Shown one piece after another: positions 15,629-23,292 of a stretch of DNA of 64,000 nt. Position 1 is the stretch's first letter; every line of letters begins with the position of its first letter. Under the pieces are notes generated by a model. That model did no database searches, was not told the DNA's origin, and saw nothing but the letters and a program-made list of their open reading frames with translations. Location of the stretch: positions 9,486,001 to 9,550,000 of the forward strand of contig NZ_CP072941.1 of assembly GCF_018069625.1 (NCBI RefSeq). The letters are read 5' to 3'. Origin of the DNA: Streptomyces yatensis (GTDB lineage Bacteria > Actinomycetota > Actinomycetes > Streptomycetales > Streptomycetaceae). The translations under genes were made by a program, and so were the position numbers.

Positions 15629-16553
15629 TGGCGGTGGCCACGCGGGCTCCCGGCGATCGCCACCGGCAGGGCAGCTCCACCGTGACGACCGTCGGCCCGC
15701 CCCGTGGGCTCGTCACCGTCACCGTTCCATCGAGCGCGGCGACGCGGCGACGAATCCCGAGCAGCCCGCGGGCACCTTCGGGACCGCGTCCGGAGCCACC
15801 TTCGGCGCTGCCGGAACCACCCGTCTCCCCGGCACCGGACCCGCCCGCCACCGCCTCGGCGCCACCTCGTCCCTCGTCCCGCACCGAGACCCACAACCCG
15901 CTCGGTGTGCGGGCCAGCCGGGCCTCGGCCCGGCCTGCGCCACTGTGCCTCGCCACGTTCGCCAGCGCCTCCGCCACCACGGAGTACGCGGCCGCCTCGA
16001 CCGCCGCCGGGGCCCGTGTCCCGTCCTCCAGACCGTCCACCCGCACGGTGACATCGAGCCCACTGCTCGCGGCGAGCGCCCGTACCGCCCCGGCCAGGCC
16101 ACGGTCGGTGAGGACGCGCGGATGCATGCCACGCACCATCCGGCGCAGCTCGGTCAGCGCCTCTTCGGCCAGGTCCTGCGCGTCGTCCAGCATCCTGCGC
16201 GCCGCCGTCGGATCCCGGTCGTAGACCCGCTTCGCCAGGCCGATCCGCAGGGACAGGGAGACCAGCCGTGCCTGGGTGCCGTCGTGCAACTCCTGCTCGA
16301 TACGGCGTAGTTCGGCACCGTGCGCGGCGATGGCGCCCGCCCGGGTCTCCACCAGCTCCGCCACCCGCTCGGCCAGCCGCGCCGCGGCCGTGGCCGTGTC
16401 GGTGGCCGTTTCCGTGTCCGTTTCCGCTTCCGTGTCCGTTTCCGTGTCCGTCGGGCCGGGCCGCCGACGGCGCAGGTACGAGCCGAACGCCAACGCGAGC
16501 GCGGACGCCGGCAGGGCCGTGGCCCGCACCGCGTGCCGCATCGTTCTCCCCAT
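15576..16553 (-). CDS. Orphan NarL-type sensor histidine kinase without sensor domain
   Basis: 325 residues from ATG 16553. It has a single hydrophobic N-terminal stretch (about 12-27), a Thr/Glu/Asp repeat linker (36-55), then a HisKA_3 dimerisation domain with the phospho-acceptor His90 in RRIEQELHDGTQARL, and an HATPase_c domain: N box VAEALANVARH, G1 DEGRGG, G2 GLLGIRRR. A glycine/serine low-complexity insert separates G1 from G2. There is no periplasmic or multi-helix sensor and no adjacent response regulator, so the partner and signal are unknown. The called stop overlaps the LAL gene by 53 bp. The last about 25 residues are basic and low in complexity, so the true functional end is near the ELP motif. 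Confidence 0.8.
   Translation of the reverse strand: MGRTMRHAVRATALPASALALAFGSYLRRRRPGPTDTETDTEAETDTETATDTATAAARLAERVAELVETRAGAIAAHGAELRRIEQELHDGTQARLVSLSLRIGLAKRVYDRDPTAARRMLDDAQDLAEEALTELRRMVRGMHPRVLTDRGLAGAVRALAASSGLDVTVRVDGLEDGTRAPAAVEAAAYSVVAEALANVARHSGAGRAEARLARTPSGLWVSVRDEGRGGAEAVAGGSGAGETGGSGSAEGGSGRGPEGARGLLGIRRRVAALDGTVTVTSPRGGPTVVTVELPCRWRSPGARVATATTTGRTPRSGRATGSGR
16390..16453. repeat. Short-period repeat encoding a Thr/Glu/Asp linker
   Basis: The 6/12-bp motif (G)TTTCCGTGTCC(G) is repeated several times. On the minus strand it encodes alternating Thr, Asp and Glu between the membrane stretch and the kinase core. Slippage expansion is the simplest explanation. Confidence 0.6.
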
Positions 16554-16755
16554 GCCGACGAGGCTAGAAGACCGACCGGACGCGGGCGGGAGAGCGAGCC
16601 GCCCCATCGACGGTGGAGCCCGCTACACCCCCGGCCCGGCGGCCGGCCCACGCCCGCCCCTGCGGTCCGGGATTCACCGGCATGGACGCACCAGGGTGCG
16701 GTAGCGTGCCGAGGAAGCCATGGTGGAAGGACCGGTCCGCCGAGAAAGGCACCCG

Positions 16756-17193
16756 ATGACGGATCTTCAGGAAGTGGACCGCATCGCCACGGCCGACCAC
16801 CACTTGGCGGTCGTGACGACGACGCGCGCCGACTGCTCGGTCCAGGCATCCGTGGTCAACGCCGGGATCATGGGCCATCCGGTGTCCGGTGAGCCGGTGG
16901 TCGCCTTCGTCACCTACGGCCGCGCCAAACTCGCCCACCTGCGGGCACGACCGCGGGCCACCGTGGTCTTCCGCGCCGGATGGAACTGGGCCGCCGTCGA
17001 GGGCCGTACCGAGATCGCGGGCCCCGACGACCCGTCCCCCGGGATCGACCAGGAGCGTCTGCGACTGCTGCTGCGCGAGATCTTCACCGCCGCGGGCGGC
17101 ACACACGACGACTGGGGCGCCTACGACCGGGTGATGGCCGAGCAGGGCCGCGCCGCGGTCTTCGTCCACCCCGAGCGCGTCTACAGCAACTGA
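16756..17193 (+). CDS. PPOX-class (F420/FMN-type) split-barrel protein
   Basis: 145 residues from ATG 16756, which follows an AGAAAGG ribosome site. The protein has the pyridoxamine-phosphate-oxidase-like split-barrel pattern: HHLAVVTTTR near the N-terminus, ASVVNAG, a central YGRAKLAHLRARPRATVVF strand and the terminal VHPERVYSN typical of the small F420-binding members. It probably reduces or binds a substrate with F420H2 or a flavin; the substrate cannot be predicted. It is followed after 90 nt by the DNA ligase gene on the same strand and may share its transcript. Confidence 0.83.
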   Translation: MTDLQEVDRIATADHHLAVVTTTRADCSVQASVVNAGIMGHPVSGEPVVAFVTYGRAKLAHLRARPRATVVFRAGWNWAAVEGRTEIAGPDDPSPGIDQERLRLLLREIFTAAGGTHDDWGAYDRVMAEQGRAAVFVHPERVYSN

Positions 17194-17283
17194 CCCCCGG
17201 GGCGCATGACCGGGCGGGGCCGATCACGTCGTGACGGCGCGGAGATGGGGCGAGAGCGGAGAGCACGGAGGGAAACCGGCGAC

Positions 17284-18297
17284 GTGAACGATCCACTGGG
17301 GGCCCTGTCTCCCGCTGAGCGCCGACTGCTCAGGCCCGTCACCCACGGCCATGGGCTCGAAGGCCGCGAGCCGATGCTCGCGACCCTCACCCACGAACGC
17401 TTCTCCGACGAGCGCTGGCTGTACGAACGCAAGCTGGACGGCGAGCGCTGCGTCGCCGTCCGCGAACGCGGCCGCGTCGACCTGTTCAGCCGCAACGGCC
17501 TCTCCGCCGCCTCCGCCTACCCCGAACTCATCGACGCCCTCACCGGGCGAGCCACGGTCGACTGGGTCCTCGACGGCGAGGTGGTGGCCTTCGAACGCGG
17601 ACGCACCAGCTTCGCCCGGCTCCAGCCGCGGATGCACGTCAGCTCACCCGAACAGGCCCGGCGCACCGGCGTGACCGTGTACTACTACCTCTTCGACGTC
17701 CAGGCCATCGGCGACCACGACGTCACCGCGCTGCCGCTGCGCCGCCGCAAGACCCTGCTGCGCTCCCTGCTCACCTGGAGCGATCCGCTGCGCCTGACCG
17801 CGTACCGCTACCGCGACGGCGAGACCTACTACCGCCATGCCTGCGCCCACGGATGGGAGGGGCTGATCGCCAAGCGTGTCGACTCCCCCTACCAGCACGG
17901 CCGCTCCCGCGACTGGCTCAAGTTCAAATGTGAGCGGCGGCAGGAGCTGGTCATCGGCGGATGGACCGATCCCCGGCGCACCCGCCCCGGGCTCGGCGCC
18001 CTGCTCCTCGGCTACTACAGCGACGGCGACCTCGTCTACGCGGGCAAGGTCGGCACCGGCTTCGACACCCGCACCCTGGAGGCCCTCGCCCGACAGCTGA
18101 CCGAGCTGCGCACCCCCACCTGCCCATTCACCCGTGGCGCCCCGCCCACCGGGTCCGGGGTCAACTGGGCGCGCCCCGAACTCGTCGCCGAGATCGCCTT
18201 CACCGAGTGGACAGCGGAAGGCCGTCTGCGTCACCCCCGTTTCCTGGGGCTGCGCCGTGACAAACCGGCCCGCGAGGTCGTCCGCGAGGAGCTGTGA
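17284..18297 (+). CDS. ATP-dependent DNA ligase
   Basis: 337 residues from GTG 17284, chosen because GGAGGG lies about 8 nt upstream; ATG 17206 or 17245 would add 26 or 13 basic residues. Nucleotidyltransferase motifs are clear: motif I YERKLDGER with the adenylated Lys50, motif III FSRNG, motif IV LDGEVVAF and motif V EGLIAKRVDSPYQ with WLKFK. A C-terminal OB domain follows (motif VI region PRFLGLRRDK). This is the compact LigC/LigD-ligase-domain type used in actinobacterial end-joining or gap repair. No Ku or LigD polymerase gene is adjacent, so it is probably an accessory repair ligase. Confidence 0.9.
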   Translation: MNDPLGALSPAERRLLRPVTHGHGLEGREPMLATLTHERFSDERWLYERKLDGERCVAVRERGRVDLFSRNGLSAASAYPELIDALTGRATVDWVLDGEVVAFERGRTSFARLQPRMHVSSPEQARRTGVTVYYYLFDVQAIGDHDVTALPLRRRKTLLRSLLTWSDPLRLTAYRYRDGETYYRHACAHGWEGLIAKRVDSPYQHGRSRDWLKFKCERRQELVIGGWTDPRRTRPGLGALLLGYYSDGDLVYAGKVGTGFDTRTLEALARQLTELRTPTCPFTRGAPPTGSGVNWARPELVAEIAFTEWTAEGRLRHPRFLGLRRDKPAREVVREEL

Positions 18298-18424
18298 GCG
18301 CGGCCGCCATCGGACGGTTGCCCGAGCCGAGTCCGGGGAAGTCCGCTTGAGCGCTGCGGAGGGGTGAGCCGGCCAATGTGCCCGCGAGCCCAGCACTCGA
18401 CGTGCCCACCGCGCCCGGCCCGTG

Positions 18425-19480
18425 TCACGGCACCCGCGATGTCCACTCCGGTGAGCCGAACTTCCCGGCCGCCAGCAGCCGCGCCGTCGCCGACTCCTCG
18501 TCCGTCACCTTGCCGTCAGTGAGCCCGTACCGCCCGCGGAACGAGGCCACCATGCGGTCGATGACGGCGGGGCGCGGCAGCCCGGTCTGGCGGCGCAGCG
18601 GGTCCACCCGCTTGACGGCGCTCGCGATGCCCTTGCCGGACAGCTTCTCCCGTCCGATGCGCAGCACCTCCACCATCTTGGCGGCGTCGATGTCGTACGA
18701 CATGGTCACGTGGTGCAGTACCGCACCGCCGTGTGCCGCGAGCCGCTTCTGCGCGGCCCCGCCGACCTTCCCGGCCTCCGTGGCGATGTCGTTCAGCGGC
18801 TGGTACCACGCCTTGACGCCCATCTCGCCCAGCGCGCCGAGCACCCAGTCGTCCAGATAGGCGTAGCTGTCGGCGAAGGACAGGCCGGAGACGAGCGACT
18901 GGGGCACGTACAGCGAGTACGTGATGGTGTTGCCCGGTTCGACGAACATCGCGCCGCCGCCGCTGATCCGCCGGACGACCGTCACCCCGTGCCGCTCGGC
19001 GCCCGCCGGGTCGACCTCGTTGCGCAGCGACTGGAAGCTGCCGATGATGACGGCCGGACGGTCCCACTCCCACACCCGCAGCGTCGGCGGCCGCCGCCCG
19101 GCGGCCACCTCCCCGGTCAGCACCTCGTCCAGGGCCATGTGCAGCGCCGGATCCTGTGGCCCCTCGTGGATCAGCTGCCAGTCGTAGTCCGTCCAGTCGG
19201 TGGCCCGGGCCACCGCCCGCCGCACCGCGATGCCCACGGCCTCGGCGGAGAAACCGACCATCACGGTGCCGGCGGGCAGTCCCGCCTCGATGCGCGCGGC
19301 GAGGGCCTGCGCGTCCGCGTCGGCGGGCGCGCCCTCCAGGGCCCGGTCGATGGCGTGCAGCGCCTCGTCCGGCTCCAGGAAGAAGTCGCCCGCGACCCGC
19401 ACCCCGCGCAGCACGCCGTCGTGGACATCCAGATCCACGACGACCAGCTTGCCGCCCGGCACCTTGTACTCACCGTGCAT
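18425..19480 (-). CDS. Lipoate-protein ligase family protein
   Basis: 351 residues from ATG 19480; a GTG at 19489 is an alternative. Residues 1-90 form a small accessory domain (GGKLVVVDL, EPDEALHAI). Residues about 95-350 are a biotin/lipoate A/B ligase catalytic domain with RRISGGGAMFV (170-180) and the downstream GKVGGAAQKR lysine motif. The accessory domain normally lies C-terminal in E. coli LplA but is N-terminal here, as in some archaeal and bacterial split or circularly permuted versions. It should attach lipoate or octanoate to E2 or GcvH domains, or adenylate lipoate. Confidence 0.87.
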   Translation of the reverse strand: MHGEYKVPGGKLVVVDLDVHDGVLRGVRVAGDFFLEPDEALHAIDRALEGAPADADAQALAARIEAGLPAGTVMVGFSAEAVGIAVRRAVARATDWTDYDWQLIHEGPQDPALHMALDEVLTGEVAAGRRPPTLRVWEWDRPAVIIGSFQSLRNEVDPAGAERHGVTVVRRISGGGAMFVEPGNTITYSLYVPQSLVSGLSFADSYAYLDDWVLGALGEMGVKAWYQPLNDIATEAGKVGGAAQKRLAAHGGAVLHHVTMSYDIDAAKMVEVLRIGREKLSGKGIASAVKRVDPLRRQTGLPRPAVIDRMVASFRGRYGLTDGKVTDEESATARLLAAGKFGSPEWTSRVP

Positions 19481-19570
19481 GCCCTGCACCGCCTTCTGTT
19501 TCCGCCCCGGCGCTCTCGATCATTATCCCGCGCCGGGGCGGCTTCGGTCGGCACCGGTGATCCGGCGGGG

Positions 19571-20047
19571 TCAGGCTCCCGTGGTCGAGCCCGGGCGGAC
19601 GATCATGAGAATGGTCACCGTCGCCCACAGCAGGTTGAACGCGCCGGTGAACATGGCCAGTTGGGCGGTATCGGTCCGCTCCAGGGCCTTGCCCGCACCG
19701 AGGCTGTCGATGAGCTCGTCCTGGCGGGGCAGGACGAAGGCGACCAGGACACCGGCGGCCGCGGCCGTCAGCGCGATGGAGGCGGTGAGCCAGCCGCTGC
19801 TGAGGACACCCATCACGGCGGCCGTGGCGAATCCGAAGACGGGCACGGCGAGGCCCATCTTGGCGTAGACGCGGCAGATGCGGTGCAGAAGCCGGACCGT
19901 GCCCAGGTCCGCCTTGCCCTCGGCGGCTGCCGCCGCGGCAGCGTGGGCGTTGCGGGCCGCGGGCGGGAACATGCTGGCCGCGACGGTGACGGGGCCGATC
20001 GCGACGATGGCGGCCAGGACATGCAGAGAGAGCAGGATCTTGGTCAT
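19571..20047 (-). CDS. DUF2269-like four-helix membrane protein
   Basis: 158 residues with four hydrophobic helices (about 4-26, 60-80, 84-106 and 132-150). It begins with the family-typical short N-terminus MTKILLSLHVLAAIVAIGP and has a charged loop around 105-125. The pattern matches the DUF2269 integral membrane family, whose function is not established. Neighbours give no further clue; it is probably monocistronic. Confidence 0.75.
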   Translation of the reverse strand: MTKILLSLHVLAAIVAIGPVTVAASMFPPAARNAHAAAAAAAEGKADLGTVRLLHRICRVYAKMGLAVPVFGFATAAVMGVLSSGWLTASIALTAAAAGVLVAFVLPRQDELIDSLGAGKALERTDTAQLAMFTGAFNLLWATVTILMIVRPGSTTGA

Positions 20048-20208
20048 CGGGTGGTGTCCGGCTCCCTTTCGAACGTGGCAGGCACCGCGTCTCCTTCCGA
20101 GCGTGGGCGGCTGGTGCCCGCCCCACGCTAGGCAGCCGCGAGAAGATCACCCAGGGGCTGGAACGACAGAAGTCAACGGATTCTCGCCATACCGGGCCCC
20201 TGACATGG

Positions 20209-20595
20209 TCATCCGTCGATGTACTGCGCCACCCCGTGGCCGAACGACCAGTCGGCCGACTCGTTCTCGGTCAGGGTGATGAACACGTTCCGCGGCTCGG
20301 TCCCCGCGTACTCCTGGGCGAGCTCGGCGATCCGCCGGTACAGCGACTGCTTCTGTGCCGGTGTACGCCCCGAGCGCATCGTGAGCGCGATGTAGACGAT
20401 GCCGTCGTCGCGCCGCACCCCGAGGTAGTCGTCGTAGCGCAGCATGCCGCTGGTGCCGTCATGGCTGGTCAGGACCTGGAACCGGTCGTTGGGCGGGAAG
20501 CCGATGGTTTCCACCAGGGCGTCGTGCACGGCACGGCCGAGGGCGTCGAGCCGGTCGGGGTCGGCCCGTAGCGCGTCGATGCGGACGAAGGGCAT
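20209..20595 (-). CDS. Tautomerase-family protein
   Basis: 128 residues from ATG 20595. The mature protein would begin with Pro, the catalytic base of the tautomerase/MIF superfamily (MPFVRIDAL). The rest fits the longer, about 130-residue group: LVETIGFPPNDRFQVLT, then SGRTPAQKQSLYRRIAEL, NVFITLTENESADWSFGHG and the C-terminal AQYIDG. It lies 76 bp after the TetR gene on the same strand, so the two are probably co-transcribed and the regulator likely controls this enzyme. The substrate is unknown. Confidence 0.88.
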   Translation of the reverse strand: MPFVRIDALRADPDRLDALGRAVHDALVETIGFPPNDRFQVLTSHDGTSGMLRYDDYLGVRRDDGIVYIALTMRSGRTPAQKQSLYRRIAELAQEYAGTEPRNVFITLTENESADWSFGHGVAQYIDG

Positions 20596-20640
20596 GTCGG
20601 GACTCTCTTTCGGGCGAGTCGGTCGGCGGAAGGTCGCGGG

Positions 20641-20685
20641 CTCAGGGGACATGAGCTCAGGGGACATGGCCTCAGCGGACATGAG
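20641..20685. repeat. Three tandem 15-bp repeats at the TetR 3' end
   Basis: CTCAGGGGACATGAG, CTCAGGGGACATGGC and CTCAGCGGACATGAG follow each other exactly at 20641, 20656 and 20671. The third copy contains the stop codon of the TetR gene, so the other two look like duplications of its 3' end pushed into the spacer before the tautomerase gene. Confidence 0.7.
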
Positions 20686-21235
20686 CGGTGAGCAGGCCGA
20701 GCGCTCCGTCCATGGCCCGGGCGTACACCTCCACCGAGTCGGCTGCACGGGCCAGCACATAGCCGCCCTGCAACACCGCGACCAGCGCGGTGGCCGCGCT
20801 CGCCGGGTCGAGCCCGGTGTCGAGCTCCCCGCTCGCCCGGCCCTCCGCCAGCAGCCCGGCCAGCCGGTCGGTGAGCCAGGCGAAGGTCTCCTCGACCGGT
20901 CGGCGCAGCTCCGGATCGGCCATCACATCGGGGTCCTGGGTGAGGCGGCCGACCGGGCAGCCTTTCAGCGCGTCCCGTTCCCTCCGCAGATAGGCGCTGA
21001 TCCGCTCGACCGTGGTGCCGGGGCCACTGAACTCGGCCTCCGCCCTGCCCCTCAGCTCCTCGGCGCTGCGGCTGATCGCGGCGAGCGCCAGATCGGGCTT
21101 GCCGCGGAAGTGGTGGTACATGCTGCCCTGGCCCGCTCCGGAACGCTCCTGGATCGCCTTCGGGCTCGTGCCCACGTAGCCGCGCTCCCACAGCAGCTCG
21201 CGGGTGCTTGCGATGAGTCGTTCCCGGGTGTCCAT
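20672..21235 (-). CDS. TetR-family transcriptional repressor
   Basis: 187 residues. The N-terminal helix-turn-helix (about 9-48) reads RERLIASTRELLWERGY, then SPKAIQERSGAGQGSMYHHFRGK, the classical TetR layout. The C-terminal ligand domain has the GCPVGRLTQD segment found in the YcdC/LmrA-like subgroup. A palindrome 13 bp upstream of the start (21248-21263) is a likely autoregulatory operator. It is probably in one transcript with the tautomerase gene and divergent from a GNAT acetyltransferase. Confidence 0.9.
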   Translation of the reverse strand: MDTRERLIASTRELLWERGYVGTSPKAIQERSGAGQGSMYHHFRGKPDLALAAISRSAEELRGRAEAEFSGPGTTVERISAYLRRERDALKGCPVGRLTQDPDVMADPELRRPVEETFAWLTDRLAGLLAEGRASGELDTGLDPASAATALVAVLQGGYVLARAADSVEVYARAMDGALGLLTAHVR

Positions 21236-21247
21236 GAGCAAGATCAT

Positions 21248-21263
21248 ACATACTAGTAGGTAC
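21248..21263. promoter_or_regulatory. Probable TetR operator
   Basis: TACATACTAGTAGGTA is a 16-bp inverted repeat with one mismatched pair, centred on ACTAGT, in an AT-rich patch just upstream of the TetR start. This is the size and symmetry expected of a TetR-family autoregulatory site. Confidence 0.65.
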
Positions 21264-21343
21264 AAATTGAAGCGCGCGGACGCGCCCTCGGTGAGAGGAT
21301 CCCGCCGTACTGTGTGGGCTGGTCCGGACGGTGGAAGGTGACG

Positions 21344-21904
21344 ATGTACGCGATATCCCTGGGCGAGGACGGCGCCGAGCTGCGCCCGCTGGAGCCGTGG
21401 CAGGCCGAGGAGTTCCTTACGCACATGGACCGGGGACGGGAATTCATCGGACGGTACATCCCGCTGGCGGACGCCGCCTCCGACCTGGAGTCGGCCCGGG
21501 CGTTCCTCCAGGGCTACGCGGACAAGGCGGCGGCCGACGCCGGGCGGATCTACGGCATCTGGACGGACGGCAAGCTGGTCGGCGGAGTCCTCTTCCGCAC
21601 GATGGACGTCAACCAGCGCACCGCGGAGGCGGGTTGCTGGCTGGAGCCCTCGGCGGTGGGCAAGGGGCTGGTGACCCGGGCCTGCCGCGTGATCATCGAC
21701 TGGGCCGTCGAGGAGCGGGGCATCCACCGCGTGGAGTGGATCGCCGCCGCCGCGAACGAGGGCAGCATCGCCGTGGCCCGGCGGCTGGGGATGACGAAGG
21801 ACGGTGTGCTGCGGGAGAGCTATCTGCGCCGCGGCGAGTGGCAGGACAGGGAGATCTGGTCGGTGCTCGCACCGGAGTGGCGGGCGGCCCGGAAGCCGTC
21901 CTGA
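21344..21904 (+). CDS. GNAT acetyltransferase, RimJ/RimL type
   Basis: 186 residues from ATG 21344 (GGAAGGTG upstream). Features of the RimJ/RimL-like GNAT group: GEDGAELRPLEPWQAEEFL at the N-terminus, IYGIWTDGKLVGGVLF, then GCWLEPSAVGKGLVTRACR as the acetyl-CoA pyrophosphate loop, and HRVEWIAAAANEGSIAVARRLGM. It probably acetylates an alpha-amino group of a protein or a small amine. It is divergent from the TetR gene, and the operator between them could also control it. Confidence 0.9.
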   Translation: MYAISLGEDGAELRPLEPWQAEEFLTHMDRGREFIGRYIPLADAASDLESARAFLQGYADKAAADAGRIYGIWTDGKLVGGVLFRTMDVNQRTAEAGCWLEPSAVGKGLVTRACRVIIDWAVEERGIHRVEWIAAAANEGSIAVARRLGMTKDGVLRESYLRRGEWQDREIWSVLAPEWRAARKPS

Positions 21905-21916
21905 ACCGCGTCTCGG

Positions 21917-22729
21917 TCAGGCTGACGGCGAGGGCCGCGCGTCCATCACGCTGACGGCGAGGGCCGCGCGTCCATCACGCTCACCGCGGGGGTGGCGGGC
22001 GACGGTGATGATCTCGGGGCCGGTGTCGGTCAGCGGCCCGCCGTCCCAGTCCCCGAACTGCTCCGCCACGACCAGCCCCGCCTCGCCCAGGAACCCCGCC
22101 AGCGCGTCCGGGCCGAGAAACCGCAGCGTGCTGCGGCTCAGCAGGGGCCGCTCCCAGCCCGCGCCGGTGTAGGTGTGCGTGGCCGAGACGAGATCGCCCC
22201 GCACCGGCGTCTCCACCTCGCACACGCACCGCACCACGGCGCCGGTGGGGTCCACCACCTCGCCCGAGTACCGCACGTCCCAGTCCTCCCACTCCCGCAC
22301 CAGCGGATTGCGGGTCTCGAACACGAAGCGGCCGTCGTCGGTCAGTGCCGTGGCGATCGCGGCCAGCGCGTCGCGCAACTCGTCGTCACCCAGAAGCCCC
22401 TGGAAGGCATGGCCGGTCATCACCACCAGATCGAACGCACGGCTCCACCCCGGCGCCGAGGCCAGGTCGCCGAGCACCCACTCCACATCCGGGCACTCCC
22501 GCGCCACCTCCAGCATCCCCACCCCGGGATCCAGCCCGCACAGCCGCCCCTCGTGCCCGTCCTCCCGTGCCCTGCGCAGCAGCGCGCCCGTTCCGCACCC
22601 CACGTCCAGGACGGAGCGGGCGGACATCACCAGGGGCAGGTAGAACGTGAAATCGCCACGCTGGTCCCAGGGGCAGAACAGGTCGTACAGCGAGGCCAGC
22701 CGGCGATCGGAGAACTGCGTGTCCACCAT
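21917..22729 (-). CDS. Class I SAM-dependent methyltransferase
   Basis: 270 residues from ATG 22729. Motif I VLDVGCGTGALLRRA near residue 40, the acidic CGLDPG of motif II and the later FDLVVMTGHAFQGL identify a Rossmann-fold methyltransferase. The N-terminal DRRLASLYDLFCPWDQRGD is typical of the small-molecule group. The last about 20 residues are encoded by a perfect 29-bp tandem duplication (21921-21978). Since 29 is not a multiple of 3, the second copy is read in another frame and supplies a new C-terminus and stop. The substrate is unknown. Confidence 0.87.
   Translation of the reverse strand: MVDTQFSDRRLASLYDLFCPWDQRGDFTFYLPLVMSARSVLDVGCGTGALLRRAREDGHEGRLCGLDPGVGMLEVARECPDVEWVLGDLASAPGWSRAFDLVVMTGHAFQGLLGDDELRDALAAIATALTDDGRFVFETRNPLVREWEDWDVRYSGEVVDPTGAVVRCVCEVETPVRGDLVSATHTYTGAGWERPLLSRSTLRFLGPDALAGFLGEAGLVVAEQFGDWDGGPLTDTGPEIITVARHPRGERDGRAALAVSVMDARPSPSA
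21921..21978. repeat. Perfect 29-bp tandem duplication
   Basis: The 29-bp unit beginning GCTGACGGCG and ending CGTCCATCAC occurs at 21921-21949 and again at 21950-21978 without a mismatch. It lies at the 3' end of the methyltransferase gene, just beyond the convergent acetyltransferase stop. Complete identity implies a recent event. Confidence 0.9.
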
Positions 22730-22856
22730 GGCCGTCACACTGCTCCCGGTCCGGCGGACCCGCAAGGTCCGGGACCCGTCCACGGCCCTGCCCACGTCGT
22801 CATGGGCGGGCTGTCTTACGATCGAAAGGGGTTTTTGTCGTCTCCGGGAGCTCTCG

Positions 22857-23288
22857 ATGTCCGACCCCACGCCCGACCCGTCCGACCCCATGCCCGACCC
22901 GTCCGACCCGTCCGCCCCGACGCCTGACTCGCTCGACCGGCGGCTGGAGACCATCGCGCGCCACCCCTTTCGCGCGAAGTTCCATCTGCGCGGACGTGAT
23001 CGGGCCACGGCCGAGCTGAGTGGCCCGTCGACGATGCGCTGGCACGCGTACGACCTGATCGCCAAGCGGCTGGCCCCCGCCGAGCCGTACAAGGACGGCA
23101 AGCAGACGCCCTACCGCGGCCACCCCGTGTTCGTCGCCCAGCATGCCACCGCCACCTGCTGCCGTACGTGCCTCGAGCGCTGGCACCAGATCCCCAAGGG
23201 GCGGGAACTGAGCCGGGCGGAGCGGGCGTACGTGGTGGGGGTGATCTGCCGTTGGATCGAACGCGAGGTGGCGGCAGGCGGACGGTGA
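22857..23288 (+). CDS. DUF4186-family protein
   Basis: 143 residues from ATG 22857 (GGGAG upstream). A Pro/Asp/Ser-rich repeat (about 4-20, PDPSDP units) precedes the conserved region: HPFRAKFHLRGRDRATAEL, the RHPAYDLIAKRL-like helix, QTPYRGHPVFVAQHATATCC, CLERWHQIPKGREL and VGVICRWIERE. This is the DUF4186 pattern. The conserved Cys-Cys-x-x-Cys and His residues suggest metal or nucleic-acid binding, but no function is established. TACGAT at 22817-22822 is a possible -10. Convergent with the dioxygenase gene, 4 bp apart. Confidence 0.85.
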   Translation: MSDPTPDPSDPMPDPSDPSAPTPDSLDRRLETIARHPFRAKFHLRGRDRATAELSGPSTMRWHAYDLIAKRLAPAEPYKDGKQTPYRGHPVFVAQHATATCCRTCLERWHQIPKGRELSRAERAYVVGVICRWIEREVAAGGR

Positions 23289-23292
23289 CGGA

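Noticed and set aside
16395..16453. CRISPR-like short repeats
   Set aside because: The period is 6-12 bp with no spacers; it is an in-frame coding microsatellite.
17206..17283. N-terminal extension of the DNA ligase from ATG 17206
   Set aside because: The added residues are Arg/Gly-rich and unconserved in pattern, and the best ribosome site (GGAGGG) serves GTG 17284. Kept only as an alternative.
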